DNA from: Deinococcus sp. JMULE3 | GTDB lineage: Bacteria > Deinococcota > Deinococci > Deinococcales > Deinococcaceae | Reading direction: 5' to 3' | Assembly (NCBI RefSeq): GCF_013337115.1 | Contig: NZ_SGWE01000004.1 | Location: 248,001 to 312,000, forward strand | DNA: 64,000 nucleotides | Shown here: piece after piece, positions 19,992-29,467 of the stretch | How positions within the stretch are numbered: the first letter of the stretch is position 1 | How the letters are laid out: every line of letters starts with the position of its first letter | Made by a program: the position numbers and the translations under genes | Notes under the pieces: generated by a model | What the model saw: only the letters and a program-made list of their open reading frames with translations | What the model was told of the DNA's origin: nothing | Databases searched by the model: none

Positions 19992-20525
19992 TCACTTCTC
20001 AGCCAGTAGCACACGGAGTCGGGCCTCCAGCACAGGAATCGCCTGTGGAAAGCGCGAGCTGATCTCGCCCCGATGCGTGAACCGCACGCGGCCCTGACGG
20101 TCGATCAGCAGGAACGTCGGCCACGCCCGTATGCCCCAGGCGCGCCAGTTCCGCAACGCGTTGTCCTGCACGACCGGCCACGTCACCCCGTCCTGTTTCA
20201 GCGCGGCCCGGACGCTGTCGGTGGGTTTGTCCGACTCGAATTCCGGGGTGTGCACACCGATGATCTCCAGGCCCTGCGCGCGGTACTGCCCGGACCAGCG
20301 TTGCAGGGTGGGCAGACTGTTGTGGCAGTTGATGCACGAGTACACCCAGAAGTTCACGAGCACCACCCGGCCCCTCAGGCCCGCCAGGGTCAGGGGCGCG
20401 GAGGTGTTCAGCCAGGGGCCGCCGGTCAGTTCCGGTGGCGGCCGCCCGGTGGTCACGGCCTGCGCAGGCGGCGAGGCGAGCAGGCTGACGGCAAGCAACG
20501 TGGTCAGGGTGGTCAGTCGGTGCAT
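19992..20525 (-). CDS. Exported thioredoxin-like protein (TlpA/NHLRC2-type)
   Basis: A 177-residue protein with a cleavable signal peptide (residues 1-23, cleavage after AQA). The redox motif is NFWVYSCINCHNSLP with Cys64 and Cys67; the FWxYSCINC form is that of the DipZ/NHLRC2 thioredoxin branch rather than cytochrome-biogenesis TlpA. The cis-proline region IRAWPTFLLIDRQGRVRF near residue 135 is intact. It acts outside the cytoplasmic membrane. The start has a GGAGGG Shine-Dalgarno. The neighbouring small exported gene downstream may be its partner. Confidence 0.87.
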   Translation of the reverse strand: MHRLTTLTTLLAVSLLASPPAQAVTTGRPPPELTGGPWLNTSAPLTLAGLRGRVVLVNFWVYSCINCHNSLPTLQRWSGQYRAQGLEIIGVHTPEFESDKPTDSVRAALKQDGVTWPVVQDNALRNWRAWGIRAWPTFLLIDRQGRVRFTHRGEISSRFPQAIPVLEARLRVLLAEK

Positions 20526-20603
20526 GGGCCCTCCAGAGACGCGGGGCGCGCGTCACTTCCGGTACGGACCGGAAGCGACTGGGGTTCACGCACGCTGGTG
20601 GGA

Positions 20604-21458
20604 TCAGACCGGTTGGAGGTCCGGATGCAGGCTCAGGAAGTCGGTCCAGCTGGCGTCGGTGCGGGGGATGCCGTGGTCTTCCGTCCAGGTCCAGTAGGGG
20701 GTGTAGAGGCTGCGGGCGGTGATGATCTCGTCCCGGAAGATGCGGGCGCTCAGGCCGGTGTCGAGCAGGCCGCTGGTCTGGAAGCGGCGCAGGATTCCGC
20801 TGCGGTCGTACGGCACGGCGCGCAGGGTGGCCTGCCACCCGCCGGGGTGCGCGTCGAGCAGCAGGTACTGCGCGCGGGGGTCGCCCGTGGCCGGGGAACC
20901 GACGGCGCCGGTGTTCAGGATCAGCGTGCCGCCGTGGTCGTGCTGCACGGGCCGGTGGATGTGCGAGCCGATCAGCGCGCCGTACCGGGTGCCGTCCGGC
21001 GCGGCGCTCAGGGCGTCCAGCCGGGCGGGGTCGCTGCGGTCGCTGAGGCTCTCGCGGTAGTGGTCGCGGGTGCCGTGCGCGATCTGCACGGGCGGCAGTC
21101 CCGGTTCGTGCAGGTCCAGGGTCATGGGCCAGTCGGCAGGAGCGTGCAGCAGGCCCGCGCGGTCCAGTTGCGTGGCGCTCCAGTCGGTCGCGCCCCAGAA
21201 CGGGTCGGCATACCAGTCGGCGGGCAGGACGTCGCTGCGGGCGTGCCACAGGCGCAGCAGGTCGTCGTGGTTCCCCAGCGTGAAGGTCACGTCGTCGCGG
21301 TCCAGCAGGGTCTGGAGGACCTGCGCGGAGTCCGGGCCGCGGTTGACGACGTCGCCGTTCACGATCAGCCGTTCGGCGCCCTGGTCGTGGGCATCGCGCA
21401 GCGCGGCGTCCAGCGCGTCGGCGTTCCCGTGAATGTCGGCCAGGACAGCGATCCTCAT
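20604..21458 (-). CDS. Calcineurin-like metallophosphoesterase (YfcE/MJ0936-like)
   Basis: A 284-residue phosphoesterase with DIHGN at residues 8-12, NGDVVNRGP near 35, LGNHDD near 61 and GSHIHRP near 165. It belongs to the single-domain metallophosphoesterase group that includes phosphodiesterases of unknown substrate. A TAGAAT box lies 8 nt before the ATG, suggesting a leaderless message. Upstream is a family B repeat that separates it from the NatAB-like pair. The longer C-terminal 90 residues (RSGILRRFQTSGLLDTGLSA onward) are not part of the catalytic core. Confidence 0.85.
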   Translation of the reverse strand: MRIAVLADIHGNADALDAALRDAHDQGAERLIVNGDVVNRGPDSAQVLQTLLDRDDVTFTLGNHDDLLRLWHARSDVLPADWYADPFWGATDWSATQLDRAGLLHAPADWPMTLDLHEPGLPPVQIAHGTRDHYRESLSDRSDPARLDALSAAPDGTRYGALIGSHIHRPVQHDHGGTLILNTGAVGSPATGDPRAQYLLLDAHPGGWQATLRAVPYDRSGILRRFQTSGLLDTGLSARIFRDEIITARSLYTPYWTWTEDHGIPRTDASWTDFLSLHPDLQPV

Positions 21459-21526
21459 CGCGCGGCATTCTAGTGCCGGGTGGGCCGCGTCACTGGAAGA
21501 CGCGGCCCACTGTGCCCAGTAATACG

Positions 21527-21668
21527 GGATGAAATTGACTTGCTTTCACCTTGATCGCCTTCCATTATCCCCTCGCCCCCTGTGGGACTCGGAGAGCTGC
21601 GGAGCAGAGAGGGAGGGACTCGCAGAGCGGCGCAGCTGAGGAGCGGAGCGACGGAAGGGTGAGGGGGC
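21527..21668. repeat. Family B intergenic repeat, copy 2
   Basis: Matches 11500-11626 in order: CTTGATCGCCTTCC, CCCCTCGCCCC, GGGACTCGCAGAGC and ACGGAAGGGTGAGGGGGC. Compared with copy 1 its central GACTCNNAGAGC...GCAG block is present twice. Confidence 0.75.
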
Positions 21669-21725
21669 CACCGGGTGACCCTGTCTGGTTTGGAATCAAT
21701 TGAGTAGCGCATAGGACATGCGGTT

Positions 21726-23018
21726 TCAGTTGCGGAAGATGACTTCCTCGCGGCCGAAGGACCGCAGGGCCAGCAGGCTGAACAGCGCGGTTCCGGCGAG
21801 GTTCCCGGCGACGGCCAGTGCGGCGTGGGCGGGTTCGCCGGTGCCCTTGACGGTGTCGAGGATGGAGAGCATCCCGCCGATGAGTGGCGTGGCGTACAGG
21901 GCGGCGCTGGCATTCAGGAAGTCCGCGAACTGCAGGGTCACGGCGGGCAGCACGACGAGCAGGTTGATGGGCGCGACGTACGTCTGAGCTTCCTTGAAGC
22001 TGCGGGCGTAGATGCCGATCAGGATGAGCAGGCTGCTGATGAGCAGCGCGGTGGTCAGCGCGATGCCCAGCACGGTGAGCAGCGAGGTGGGGGTCAGGCT
22101 GAGCTGGCCGCCCATCGCCTGCGTGAACGTGGCGACGTGGCCGGGATTGGCGGTCTGGTAGGCGCGCATGATGACGCTGCTCAGGAGGAATCCGGCGACG
22201 CTGAACGCGGCGCTGGTCAGGGCGGTGGTGGCGGTGGCGATGAGTTTCCCGGTGACGACCTCGGCGCGGCGGACGGGCGCCACGAGGAGGCTTTCCAGGG
22301 TGCCTCGTTCCTTCTCGCCTGCGGTGGCGTCCAGGGCGGTGGCCAGGGCGCCCGCGAGGATGAACTGCATCATCAGCATGGGGATCAGGAAGGCCAGTTG
22401 CCCGCTGCGTTGCTCCTGGGCGCTGCTGGCGTCCACCGGCTGGATGCGGACGGGTTCGAGGGTGTCCGCGCCGAGGCCCAGCGTGCCCAGGCGGGCGGTG
22501 GCGAGCTGGCGGTTGTAGCCGTCCACGACGTCCTGCACCTTGCCGAACGCGCCGCTGCGGGCGCGGAGGTTGCTGAGTTTCGCGTACAGCTTCAGGGTCC
22601 CGGTGCCGTCCCCGGCGCGGGCGGGCAGCGGGGCGGCGGCCTGGATGGCGGCCTCGACGGTGCCGTCCTGCACGGCCTTCAGCGGGTCCGTGACGGGAAC
22701 CAGGGTCACGCCGGCGCGGGTGACGGTGCCGTCGGGGAGCTTCTCGTCGGTGGTCAGGGCGCGGCGCAGGCCCTCGGGCAGGGTGCCGACGACGCCCAGT
22801 TGCTGCCGCGCCTGCTGCTGCCCGCCGATCAGGTTCCCCATCAGCAGGGGCAGGCCCAGCGTGAACAGCGGGATGAGGATCAGCGGCATGAGGATGGTGG
22901 CGCTCAGGGTGCGGCGGTCACGCAGGGTGGTCAGGAGGTCGCGTGCGGCGATCTGCCAGACCATGCCGGGGCGCAGGCCGCCGCGCCGGGCGGTACCAGT
23001 GGGGCGTTCAGCGGGCAT
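21726..23018 (-). CDS. natB: NatB-like ABC-2 permease
   Basis: A 430-residue membrane protein of the NatB/ABC2_membrane_3 type. One N-terminal helix ([21 protein letters not shown] near residue 30) is followed by a ~190-residue extracytoplasmic domain and then five C-terminal helices beginning at [20 protein letters not shown]; the cytoplasmic [18 protein letters not shown] motif near residue 235 is diagnostic. It partners with the ATPase encoded directly upstream, overlapping it by 11 bp. In Bacillus NatAB exports sodium; here the substrate is unproven. Confidence 0.85.
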   Translation of the reverse strand: MPAERPTGTARRGGLRPGMVWQIAARDLLTTLRDRRTLSATILMPLILIPLFTLGLPLLMGNLIGGQQQARQQLGVVGTLPEGLRRALTTDEKLPDGTVTRAGVTLVPVTDPLKAVQDGTVEAAIQAAAPLPARAGDGTGTLKLYAKLSNLRARSGAFGKVQDVVDGYNRQLATARLGTLGLGADTLEPVRIQPVDASSAQEQRSGQLAFLIPMLMMQFILAGALATALDATAGEKERGTLESLLVAPVRRAEVVTGKLIATATTALTSAAFSVAGFLLSSVIMRAYQTANPGHVATFTQAMGGQLSLTPTSLLTVLGIALTTALLISSLLILIGIYARSFKEAQTYVAPINLLVVLPAVTLQFADFLNASAALYATPLIGGMLSILDTVKGTGEPAHAALAVAGNLAGTALFSLLALRSFGREEVIFRN

Positions 23019-23775
23019 GGCGGGCCTCCACGGGGGCAGATTCCGGGCGGACGAGGGTGAAGAAGGCGCGTTCCAGGCTGCTCGCGCCCGTGCGGGCCAG
23101 CACGTCGGGGATGGTGCCGACGTTCAGGAGCTGCCCCTCGTGCAGGATGGCGACGCGGTCGCAGACTTCCTCGACCTCGCTCATGACGTGGGTGGAGTAC
23201 ACGGTCAGGCGGCCCGGCGCGCGGGTGGCGTGCACGAAGTCCAGCAGGGTGCGCCGCGCGAAGATGTCCAGGCCGCTGGCCGCCTCGTCGAGGATCAGGA
23301 CGGGCGGGTCGTGGATGACGGCGCGGGCGATCACGACCTTCTGCTTCATGCCGGTCGAGTACTCCCCGGCGCGGACGTCCAGCGTGCGGCCCAGTTCCAG
23401 CCGGTCGTCGAGTTCCGTGATGCGCGCGTCGGCCTGGGCGCGGGTCATGCCGTACAGCGTGGCGAAGGAGCGCAGGACCTCGCGGCCCGTGAGGCGCGCG
23501 GGGAGGCCCATGCCGCCGTTCACGACGCCGACCGCGCGCCTCACTCCTTCCGGATCGTGGTGGATGTCGTGCCCGCCGACCACGGCGGTGCCGGAGGTCG
23601 GTTCGAGCAGCGTGGCGAGGATGCGCAGCAGGGTGGTCTTCCCGGCGCCGTTCGGGCCGAGCAGGCCGAAGACCTCGCCGCTGTGGGCCTGCAGGGTGAC
23701 GCCGCGCAGTGCCTGGTAGGCGCGGTAGGACTTGGTGACGTTCTGAATGTCGAGCATGGAGTGAGGGTCGGGCAT
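23008..23775 (-). CDS. natA: NatA-like ABC exporter ATP-binding protein
   Basis: A 255-residue ATPase with Walker [10 protein letters not shown] near residue 39, the signature [14 protein letters not shown] near 137, Walker [14 protein letters not shown] near 158 and the switch STHVMSEVE near 190. Walker B is followed by DEAASGLD instead of the usual DEPTSGLD, as in NatA. The ATG at 23775 is supported by a GGAG Shine-Dalgarno six bases upstream. It heads the natAB-like operon, divergent from the double winged-helix regulator with a 450-bp intergenic region. Confidence 0.88.
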   Translation of the reverse strand: MPDPHSMLDIQNVTKSYRAYQALRGVTLQAHSGEVFGLLGPNGAGKTTLLRILATLLEPTSGTAVVGGHDIHHDPEGVRRAVGVVNGGMGLPARLTGREVLRSFATLYGMTRAQADARITELDDRLELGRTLDVRAGEYSTGMKQKVVIARAVIHDPPVLILDEAASGLDIFARRTLLDFVHATRAPGRLTVYSTHVMSEVEEVCDRVAILHEGQLLNVGTIPDVLARTGASSLERAFFTLVRPESAPVEARHAR

Positions 23776-24225
23776 GCGTCTCCTGTGTGCCCCCATCTGG
23801 GGGCGTGATGGTGCATACGCCACGTCAGGGTCAACCGTTCCCCCGGTCGCCTGGGCCGCGCGCCTGAATCGATCCAGCCGGAGCGTGAGACTGGTGTGAA
23901 TCAGACCAGAAAGGCCCGCCCAAACGCACTTTCCCGTTCAGCGACACAGGACGTGGATGAAAAGCAATCCCCCGTCAGCTCATGCAAGATGAGAGAAAAT
24001 CTGTAACAATAGGAAAGTTGCGCTACAGGCCGAGTCAGGCCGGAAAGTTGCACTGCGTCCAACATCCTGCGCTCCAGCACCGCACCCCAGTCGCCCCACG
24101 CTCAGACCTGACTGATCCACGTCCACCGGACCCAACGCCCCACTGCCGGGCCTGGGCCCGCACCCGACCCGCCACAGTTCCGCACCGCTCACGCCCAGCC
24201 GGGCCAGCGGCGCACCGGAGGCAAC
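23776..24225. promoter_or_regulatory. Long divergent intergenic region with a spaced 13-bp direct repeat
   Basis: This 450-bp region separates the natA-like gene and the winged-helix gene. An AT-richer island lies at 23955-24020. The 13-mer GGAAAGTTGCGCT (24012-24024) recurs as GGAAAGTTGCACT (24042-24054), exactly 30 bp apart, about three helical turns, which suggests a cooperative operator. A TAACAAT stretch (24003-24009) just before it could be a -10 box for the plus-strand gene. No ORF was accepted here. Confidence 0.4.
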
Positions 24226-24735
24226 ATGTTCAATCCCCCCACCCTCGAAGACCTGCAGGAAACCCGCCGCGCCAACGAGAAGCTGGTGCTCAAGGCCCTG
24301 GAAAGCAAACCCGAATGGGTCGAGACCGAACTGGCCAAGACGACCAGCCTCGCCCTGAGCCACCTGCGCGCCGCGCTGGCCAGCCTGCTCGACCAGGGCC
24401 GCGTGCGCCGCCTGCCCGGCACCGGCACCCGCGCCGTGTACGGCCTGGCCGACCCCGGCCTGGCCGACGTGCCCGCCACCCCGCTGACCAGCGACGCCAA
24501 GAAGGTCCGCGACTACCTCGAGGGTCGCGCCGACAGCGCCCTGTACATGAGCGACCAGCTGCGCATGACCCGCGAGGACGTCATGTCCGCCCTGAGCCTC
24601 CTGAACGCCCACGGCATGATCACCTGCACCTTCGTGGGCAGCCTCGTGATCTTCCGCCTGAAGGAAACCCAGGCGCTCGGCCAGGAAACCGCCGCGCCCG
24701 AGAAGACCACGGGCCGCAAGAAAGCCGTCGCCTGA
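24226..24735 (+). CDS. Double winged-helix DNA-binding protein, family unknown
   Basis: A 169-residue protein with two helix-turn-helix-like units. Unit 1, residues 14-75, reads like a MarR/winged-helix core (NEKLVLKALESKPEWVETEL, then SHLRAALASLLDQGRVRRLPGTG). Unit 2, residues 85-145, repeats the pattern (DAKKVRDYLEGRADSALYMS, then EDVMSALSLLNAHGMITC). The C-terminus is a basic tail ending in GRKKAVA. The start has CGGAGG upstream. It is probably a transcription factor; a 13-bp direct repeat with 30-bp spacing in its own upstream region is a candidate operator. An intrinsic terminator follows. I do not recognise a named family. Confidence 0.72.
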   Translation: MFNPPTLEDLQETRRANEKLVLKALESKPEWVETELAKTTSLALSHLRAALASLLDQGRVRRLPGTGTRAVYGLADPGLADVPATPLTSDAKKVRDYLEGRADSALYMSDQLRMTREDVMSALSLLNAHGMITCTFVGSLVIFRLKETQALGQETAAPEKTTGRKKAVA

Positions 24736-24753
24736 ACGAACCCGCACCCCCTG

Positions 24754-24776
24754 CCCCCGCTCCGGCGGGGGTTTTT
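24754..24776 (+). terminator. Intrinsic terminator after the winged-helix gene
   Basis: Perfect 7-bp stem (CCCCCGC / GCGGGGG) with a TCCG loop followed at once by TTTTT. The clearest rho-independent terminator in the window. Confidence 0.9.
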
Positions 24777-24850
24777 CATTGCGCGGGCCGACCCGAGCTG
24801 GCTGACCCGGCTGACGGAACCTTCACCGGCGGTCTGGTATCCTGCCGGGC

Positions 24851-25180
<330 letters not shown>

Positions 25181-25233
25181 GCGGGTCAGGGCGTGCGGGC
25201 CGGAGGCTGGGCGAGGTCGTCCCCTCCGGCCCC

Positions 25234-25647
25234 TTGCCATTCCTGCCGGGTGGGATCTGGCGGGCGGCCCTGTACACGGCAGGCAGCGTTCTCTTCTTCC
25301 TGGCGACGCTGCTGGTCCTGCGGGCCGGGGAGGCGTTCCGGCTGAGCGAGGCGTGGTTCAGCCCGCAGGCCCTGTGGCGGAATCTGGAGGCCACCGGGCC
25401 TGACTTCGTCCGACTGGGAGTCCTGACCCTGCTGCCCGCCGCGCTACTCGGTGGACTGGGAGGCACGGGAGCCGCCCGGCACGGCGTCGCGGCGCTGGTG
25501 ACGGTGGTGCTGCTGGCGGGGTGGTCGGCCGTGGGTGTGGGGACTCTGACGCTGCTGCCCCTGGCACTGGCTGGGATAGCGCTGACCGCCCTGATCGGCA
25601 GTGGTCGGCGTGCGGTGCGACGACATAGGGCATGGGTGCGTGCCTGA
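25234..25647 (+). CDS. Small hydrophobic membrane protein, unknown
   Basis: A 137-residue protein with about four hydrophobic segments (roughly residues 8-28, 58-75, 83-103, 105-122) and a basic C-terminal tail (GSGRRAVRRHRAWVRA), suggesting an inner-membrane protein with a cytoplasmic end. It lies 53 bp after the c-di-AMP receptor and could be co-transcribed. The start is uncertain: TTG at 25234 is the only early start codon that keeps the first helix. No family recognised. Confidence 0.55.
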   Translation: MPFLPGGIWRAALYTAGSVLFFLATLLVLRAGEAFRLSEAWFSPQALWRNLEATGPDFVRLGVLTLLPAALLGGLGGTGAARHGVAALVTVVLLAGWSAVGVGTLTLLPLALAGIALTALIGSGRRAVRRHRAWVRA

Positions 25648-25869
25648 CTGGCGTGACGGGTACGGTCTGCGCGGGCGTCACCCAGGAGAATATGACCGCC
25701 ACGCCCTCCGGCACGCACTGACCGACCGGTTGGTCCGGGATGATTGACTGGGAGGCTCTCCGCTAGAGTACCGGGCGCTGCCCCACCCGACGCCGTTCCG
25801 GTGCGGCTTTCTCCCCCACTCGTCCTGCGCCCGCGCGGCGCTCCCCACCCCTGCAAGGAGCCTTTCACT

Positions 25870-26946
25870 GTGACCCGACCCAGCACCCCCGTCCTGACCC
25901 CTGATCCCACCAACCGCGACTCCGCGTTCCTGAAGACCATGCGCGGCGAGGCCGCCCCGCACACCCCGGTGTGGTTCATGCGGCAGGCCGGACGGTACAT
26001 GCCCGAGTACCGCGCGCTGCGTGCCGGGCGCAGCATGCTGGAATGCATCCGCACACCGGAACTGGCCGCCGAGATCACCCTGCAGCCCATCAAGGCCATG
26101 CCGATGGACGCCGCGATCCTCTTCAACGACATCCTGACGCCGCTGCCCGTCATGGGCCTGGACCTGGACTTCGTGGGGGGCGTCGGCCCGCAGATCAGCA
26201 ACCGCATCGAGACGCCCTTCGACGTGGACCGCCTGGGCGTACCCGCCGCCGCCGAGGTCATGCCGTACACCGCCGAGTCGATCAAGCTCGTGCGGCAGGA
26301 ACTCGACCCGCGCGGCGTGCCGCTGATCGGCTTCGTGGGCGCGCCGTTCACGCTCGCCAGCTACGCCATCGAGGGCAAGGGCAGCCGCAACTACGAGCGC
26401 ACCAAGCGCTTCATGTACGGCGAGCCCGCCGCGTGGCACCGCCTGATGGACAAGTTCGAGACGATCCTCGCGGACTACCTCGCCGAGCAGGTCAAGGCGG
26501 GCGCGCAGGCCGTGCAGATCTTCGACTCGTGGGTGGGCGCGCTGAGCATCTACGACTACGTCACGTACGTGAAGCCCGCCACGGGCCGCCTGATCGAACG
26601 CACCAAGAAACTGGGCGTGCCCGTCATCTACTTCGGGACGAGCACCCACCACCTCCTGCCCGAGATGTCCTCGCTGGGCAGCGACGTCATGGGCATCGAC
26701 TGGCGCACGCCCCTGAACGACGCGTGGAAACTCATCCAGCCCGGGCAGGGCGTGCAGGGGAACCTCGACCCGCTGCTGCTGCAGGGCCCCTGGCGTGAAC
26801 TGAAGCACCAGACCGACCGCATCCTGGCCGAGGTGGACGGCCGCCCCGGGCACATCTTCAACGTGGGGCACGGCCTGCTGCCCGAGACGCCCGTGGACAT
26901 GGTCCGCCGCCTCGTGGACTACGTGCACGAGCAGACCGCGAAGTAA
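25870..26946 (+). CDS. hemE: Uroporphyrinogen decarboxylase
   Basis: A 358-residue enzyme that converts uroporphyrinogen III to coproporphyrinogen III. Signature motifs are [16 protein letters not shown] near residue 35 (substrate-binding Arg pair), [15 protein letters not shown] near 78 with the essential Asp, [16 protein letters not shown] near 158 and [15 protein letters not shown] near 330. The GTG at 25870 follows AAGGAG with suitable spacing. It heads hemE-hemH-hemY. A TAGAGT box at 25764-25769 may be its -10, though the only TTGACT nearby is 14 bp away, too close for a standard promoter. Confidence 0.97.
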   Translation: MTRPSTPVLTPDPTNRDSAFLKTMRGEAAPHTPVWFMRQAGRYMPEYRALRAGRSMLECIRTPELAAEITLQPIKAMPMDAAILFNDILTPLPVMGLDLDFVGGVGPQISNRIETPFDVDRLGVPAAAEVMPYTAESIKLVRQELDPRGVPLIGFVGAPFTLASYAIEGKGSRNYERTKRFMYGEPAAWHRLMDKFETILADYLAEQVKAGAQAVQIFDSWVGALSIYDYVTYVKPATGRLIERTKKLGVPVIYFGTSTHHLLPEMSSLGSDVMGIDWRTPLNDAWKLIQPGQGVQGNLDPLLLQGPWRELKHQTDRILAEVDGRPGHIFNVGHGLLPETPVDMVRRLVDYVHEQTAK

Positions 26947-27018
26947 CCCCCGAGCACGGCGAGCAGCGATTGCACTGGACCCCACCCCGATTCCCCCCTG
27001 TGACCTGAGAGGAGCGAC

Positions 27019-27975
27019 ATGACCGATTCAACCCACCAAGGAGCGCCGCTGGGCGTGCTGTTCATGGCCTACGGCGGCCCCGAGAGCCTGGAGGACATGC
27101 CCGGGTACCTCGCGGACATCCGCGCCGGGCGCGTGACGACGCAGGCCGTGCTGGACGAGATCACGAACAACTACCGTCAGATCGGCGGGAAGAGCCCCCT
27201 GCCGGAATTCACCCGCGCGCAGGTCGAGGCGACCATGCAGGAACTCCAGGCGCGCGTGCAGCGGCCCCTGAAGGCGTACATCGGCATGCGCCACTGGAAC
27301 CCGTGGATCGAGGACGCCGTGCGCGAGATGCTCGACGACGGCATCACGCAGGCGGTGGCGATCGTGCTGGCCCCGCACTACTCCAGCATGAGCGTCGCGA
27401 AGTACCAGAAGAAGATCAAGGCGGGCCTGAGCATGAACCACGGCCATATCGACTTCGAGTTCGTGAACGAGTACCACACGGAAAGCGGGTACGTGACGGC
27501 ACTCGCCAACCGCGTCCGCGAGGGCATCGCGGCGTTCCCGGAAGGCGAGCGGGACGACGTGCACGTGATCCTCAGCGCGCACAGCCTGCCGGTCCGCATT
27601 CTGCGCGAAGGTGACCCGTACGCCGACCAGCTGCACGAGTCCGCGCGCCTGATCGCCGCCGCCGCCGGACTGCGCGACGACCAGTGGTCCTGGAGCTACC
27701 AGTCCGCCGGGCGCAGCCCCGAGCCGTGGCTGGGGCCGCAACTCGACGAGCACATGCACGACCTGTCGGGCAAGGGCATCAAGAAGGTCGTCAGCGTGCC
27801 GGTCGGCTTCGTGTCCGACCACGTGGAGATCCTGTTCGACATCGACATCGCCGCGCAGGAAACTGCCGCCGAGCTGGGCATGACGCTGGTGCGCCCCCCG
27901 GCCCTGAACACCGACCCGCTGTTCATCGGGACGCTCGCCAGCGTGCTGGAACGCAAGGTGGCCGCGCTGTCATGA
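27019..27975 (+). CDS. hemH: Ferrochelatase, probably coproporphyrin ferrochelatase (CpfC)
   Basis: A 318-residue chelatase that inserts Fe2+ into the porphyrin. The start GVLFMAYGGPESLEDMPGYL, the YIGMRHWNPWIEDAV segment near residue 88, LSAHSLPVRI near 188 (metal-site His) and the glutamate of SDHVEILFDID near 268 are all present. Together with hemE and hemY in this order, as in Bacillus, it fits the coproporphyrin-dependent route, in which the substrate is coproporphyrin III; this is inferred from context. It has a GAGAGGAG Shine-Dalgarno and overlaps hemY by four bases (ATGA). Confidence 0.94.
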   Translation: MTDSTHQGAPLGVLFMAYGGPESLEDMPGYLADIRAGRVTTQAVLDEITNNYRQIGGKSPLPEFTRAQVEATMQELQARVQRPLKAYIGMRHWNPWIEDAVREMLDDGITQAVAIVLAPHYSSMSVAKYQKKIKAGLSMNHGHIDFEFVNEYHTESGYVTALANRVREGIAAFPEGERDDVHVILSAHSLPVRILREGDPYADQLHESARLIAAAAGLRDDQWSWSYQSAGRSPEPWLGPQLDEHMHDLSGKGIKKVVSVPVGFVSDHVEILFDIDIAAQETAAELGMTLVRPPALNTDPLFIGTLASVLERKVAALS

Positions 27976-29354
27976 CCGACGCCGCAGTGAAGGACGGCGC
28001 AGCCCCGAGTGGTACAGGGGCGGGCGGTGACCTGCCCGTGATCATCGTGGGGGGCGGCATCACCGGCCTGAGCGCCGCCTGGGAACTCCAGACGCGCGGC
28101 GTGCCGTTCGTGCTGCTCGAAGCCGGGGATTACCTGGGCGGGAAACTGCACTCCGAACGCACCGAGGACGGCTTCCTCGTCGAGCGGGCCGCGGACGCGT
28201 TCATCCTCGGCAAGCCGTACGCGGCGCAGCTGGCGCGCGAGGTGGGCCTGGAAGCTCAGGTGATCCACCCGCGCGAGGACACGAAGAAGATCTACTTCCT
28301 GCGCGGCGGCCAGCTCCTGCCGTTTCCACCGAACATGAAGATGTTCGTGCCGCTGGACGACGAATCGTTCCTGCAGAGCGGCGTGCTGTCCCCAGAGGGC
28401 CTGTGCCGCTACCTGGACGAGCAGAACGTGCCGCCCAAACCCCCCACCGACGAGGACGAGTCCCTCGCGTCGTTCCTCACGCGGCGGTTCGGGCCGGAAA
28501 GCCTGAACTTCATCGTGCCGCTCGCCGCCGGGATCTACGTGGCGAACCCGCTGGAACTCAGCATGAAAGCCGCGTTCCCGCAGTTCCTGAAGATGGAACA
28601 GGAGTACGGCAGCGTCATCCGGGGCAGCCGCGCCACGCCCCGCGCCGCCGGGCCGGTCTTCATGTCCTTCCAGGAAGGGACCAGCACCCTGATCCGCGCG
28701 CTGCACGAACGCCTGACCGGCGGCGAGATCCGCCTGAACACCCCCGTCCTGCGCGTGCATGAGCACGGCGTGACCCTCGCGGGCGGCGAGGAACTGCGCG
28801 GCCGGGCCGTCATCAACACCACCCCCGCCTGGTACGCGGGCGCCATGTACCAGCGGGACTACCCGGAAGCCGCCAGCCTGATCGGGCAGCTGAAGGCGAA
28901 CAGCAGCGTCGCCGTGGTCCTCGCGTACCGCTCCGAGCAGTTCCCCGGCGACATGCTCCTGCACGGCCTGCAGGTGGACGCCAGCGAGGACACCCTCCTG
29001 AAGGCCATCACGGTGCACTCCGCGAAGATGCACGGCCGCGCCCCCGACGGGCACGTCCTGATGCGCGTGTTCTTCAAGGACATCGAACCCGCCACGGCCC
29101 GCGTCATGGCTCAGGAAACCGCCGAGCGGCTGTTCGGCGCGCAGGGCGACCCACTCTGGCACGCGTTCGGCGACTGGCGCGGCAAGAACCCCGCGTACGT
29201 CGTCGGGCACCTCGACCACATCGCGCGCATCCGCGCCGCGCTGCCCGCGCACCAGCAGATCGCCGGGGCCAGCTACACCGGCGTGGGCGTCCCCGACTGC
29301 GTGAACGCCGGACGCACCGCCGCTCGCGCCGTCCTGACCCCCGTCACCGCGTAG
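27972..29354 (+). CDS. hemY: Coproporphyrinogen/protoporphyrinogen oxidase (HemY/CgoX)
   Basis: A 460-residue FAD-dependent oxidase with the dinucleotide-binding motif VIIVGGGITGLSAAWELQTRG near residue 24 and LLEAGDYLGGKLHSE following. The central FIVPLAAGIYVANPLELSMKAAFP near 185 and C-terminal TGVGVPDCVNAGRTAARAV near 438 are those of HemY. It oxidises the porphyrinogen ring with O2; in this hemEHY arrangement coproporphyrinogen III is the likely substrate. It starts within the ferrochelatase stop (ATGA). A terminator hairpin follows at 29368-29398. Confidence 0.93.
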   Translation: MTDAAVKDGAAPSGTGAGGDLPVIIVGGGITGLSAAWELQTRGVPFVLLEAGDYLGGKLHSERTEDGFLVERAADAFILGKPYAAQLAREVGLEAQVIHPREDTKKIYFLRGGQLLPFPPNMKMFVPLDDESFLQSGVLSPEGLCRYLDEQNVPPKPPTDEDESLASFLTRRFGPESLNFIVPLAAGIYVANPLELSMKAAFPQFLKMEQEYGSVIRGSRATPRAAGPVFMSFQEGTSTLIRALHERLTGGEIRLNTPVLRVHEHGVTLAGGEELRGRAVINTTPAWYAGAMYQRDYPEAASLIGQLKANSSVAVVLAYRSEQFPGDMLLHGLQVDASEDTLLKAITVHSAKMHGRAPDGHVLMRVFFKDIEPATARVMAQETAERLFGAQGDPLWHAFGDWRGKNPAYVVGHLDHIARIRAALPAHQQIAGASYTGVGVPDCVNAGRTAARAVLTPVTA

Positions 29355-29367
29355 ACTGAAGCCCACC

Positions 29368-29398
29368 ACGCACCGCTTCCACCCCGGAGGCGGTGCGT
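29368..29398 (+). terminator. Hairpin ending the hem operon
   Basis: Perfect 9-bp stem ACGCACCGC / GCGGTGCGT with a 13-nt loop, starting 13 bp after the hemY stop. Only a short T-containing tail (TCTGCTGT) follows. Confidence 0.65.
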
Positions 29399-29436
29399 TC
29401 TGCTGTCATACCAGATGATGTATACCGCACCTGCAT

Positions 29437-29465
29437 TTGACCCGCCTGCATACCGCATGTAGACT
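29437..29465 (+). promoter_or_regulatory. Promoter of the riboswitch-nrd operon
   Basis: TTGACC (29437-29442) and TAGACT (29460-29465) are separated by exactly 17 bp. It directly precedes the cobalamin riboswitch. Confidence 0.75.
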
Positions 29466-29467
29466 CC

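Noticed and set aside
25744..25769. TTGACT/TAGAGT promoter for hemE
   Set aside because: The spacer is 14 bp, too short for a normal -35/-10 pair; only the -10 is mentioned as possible.
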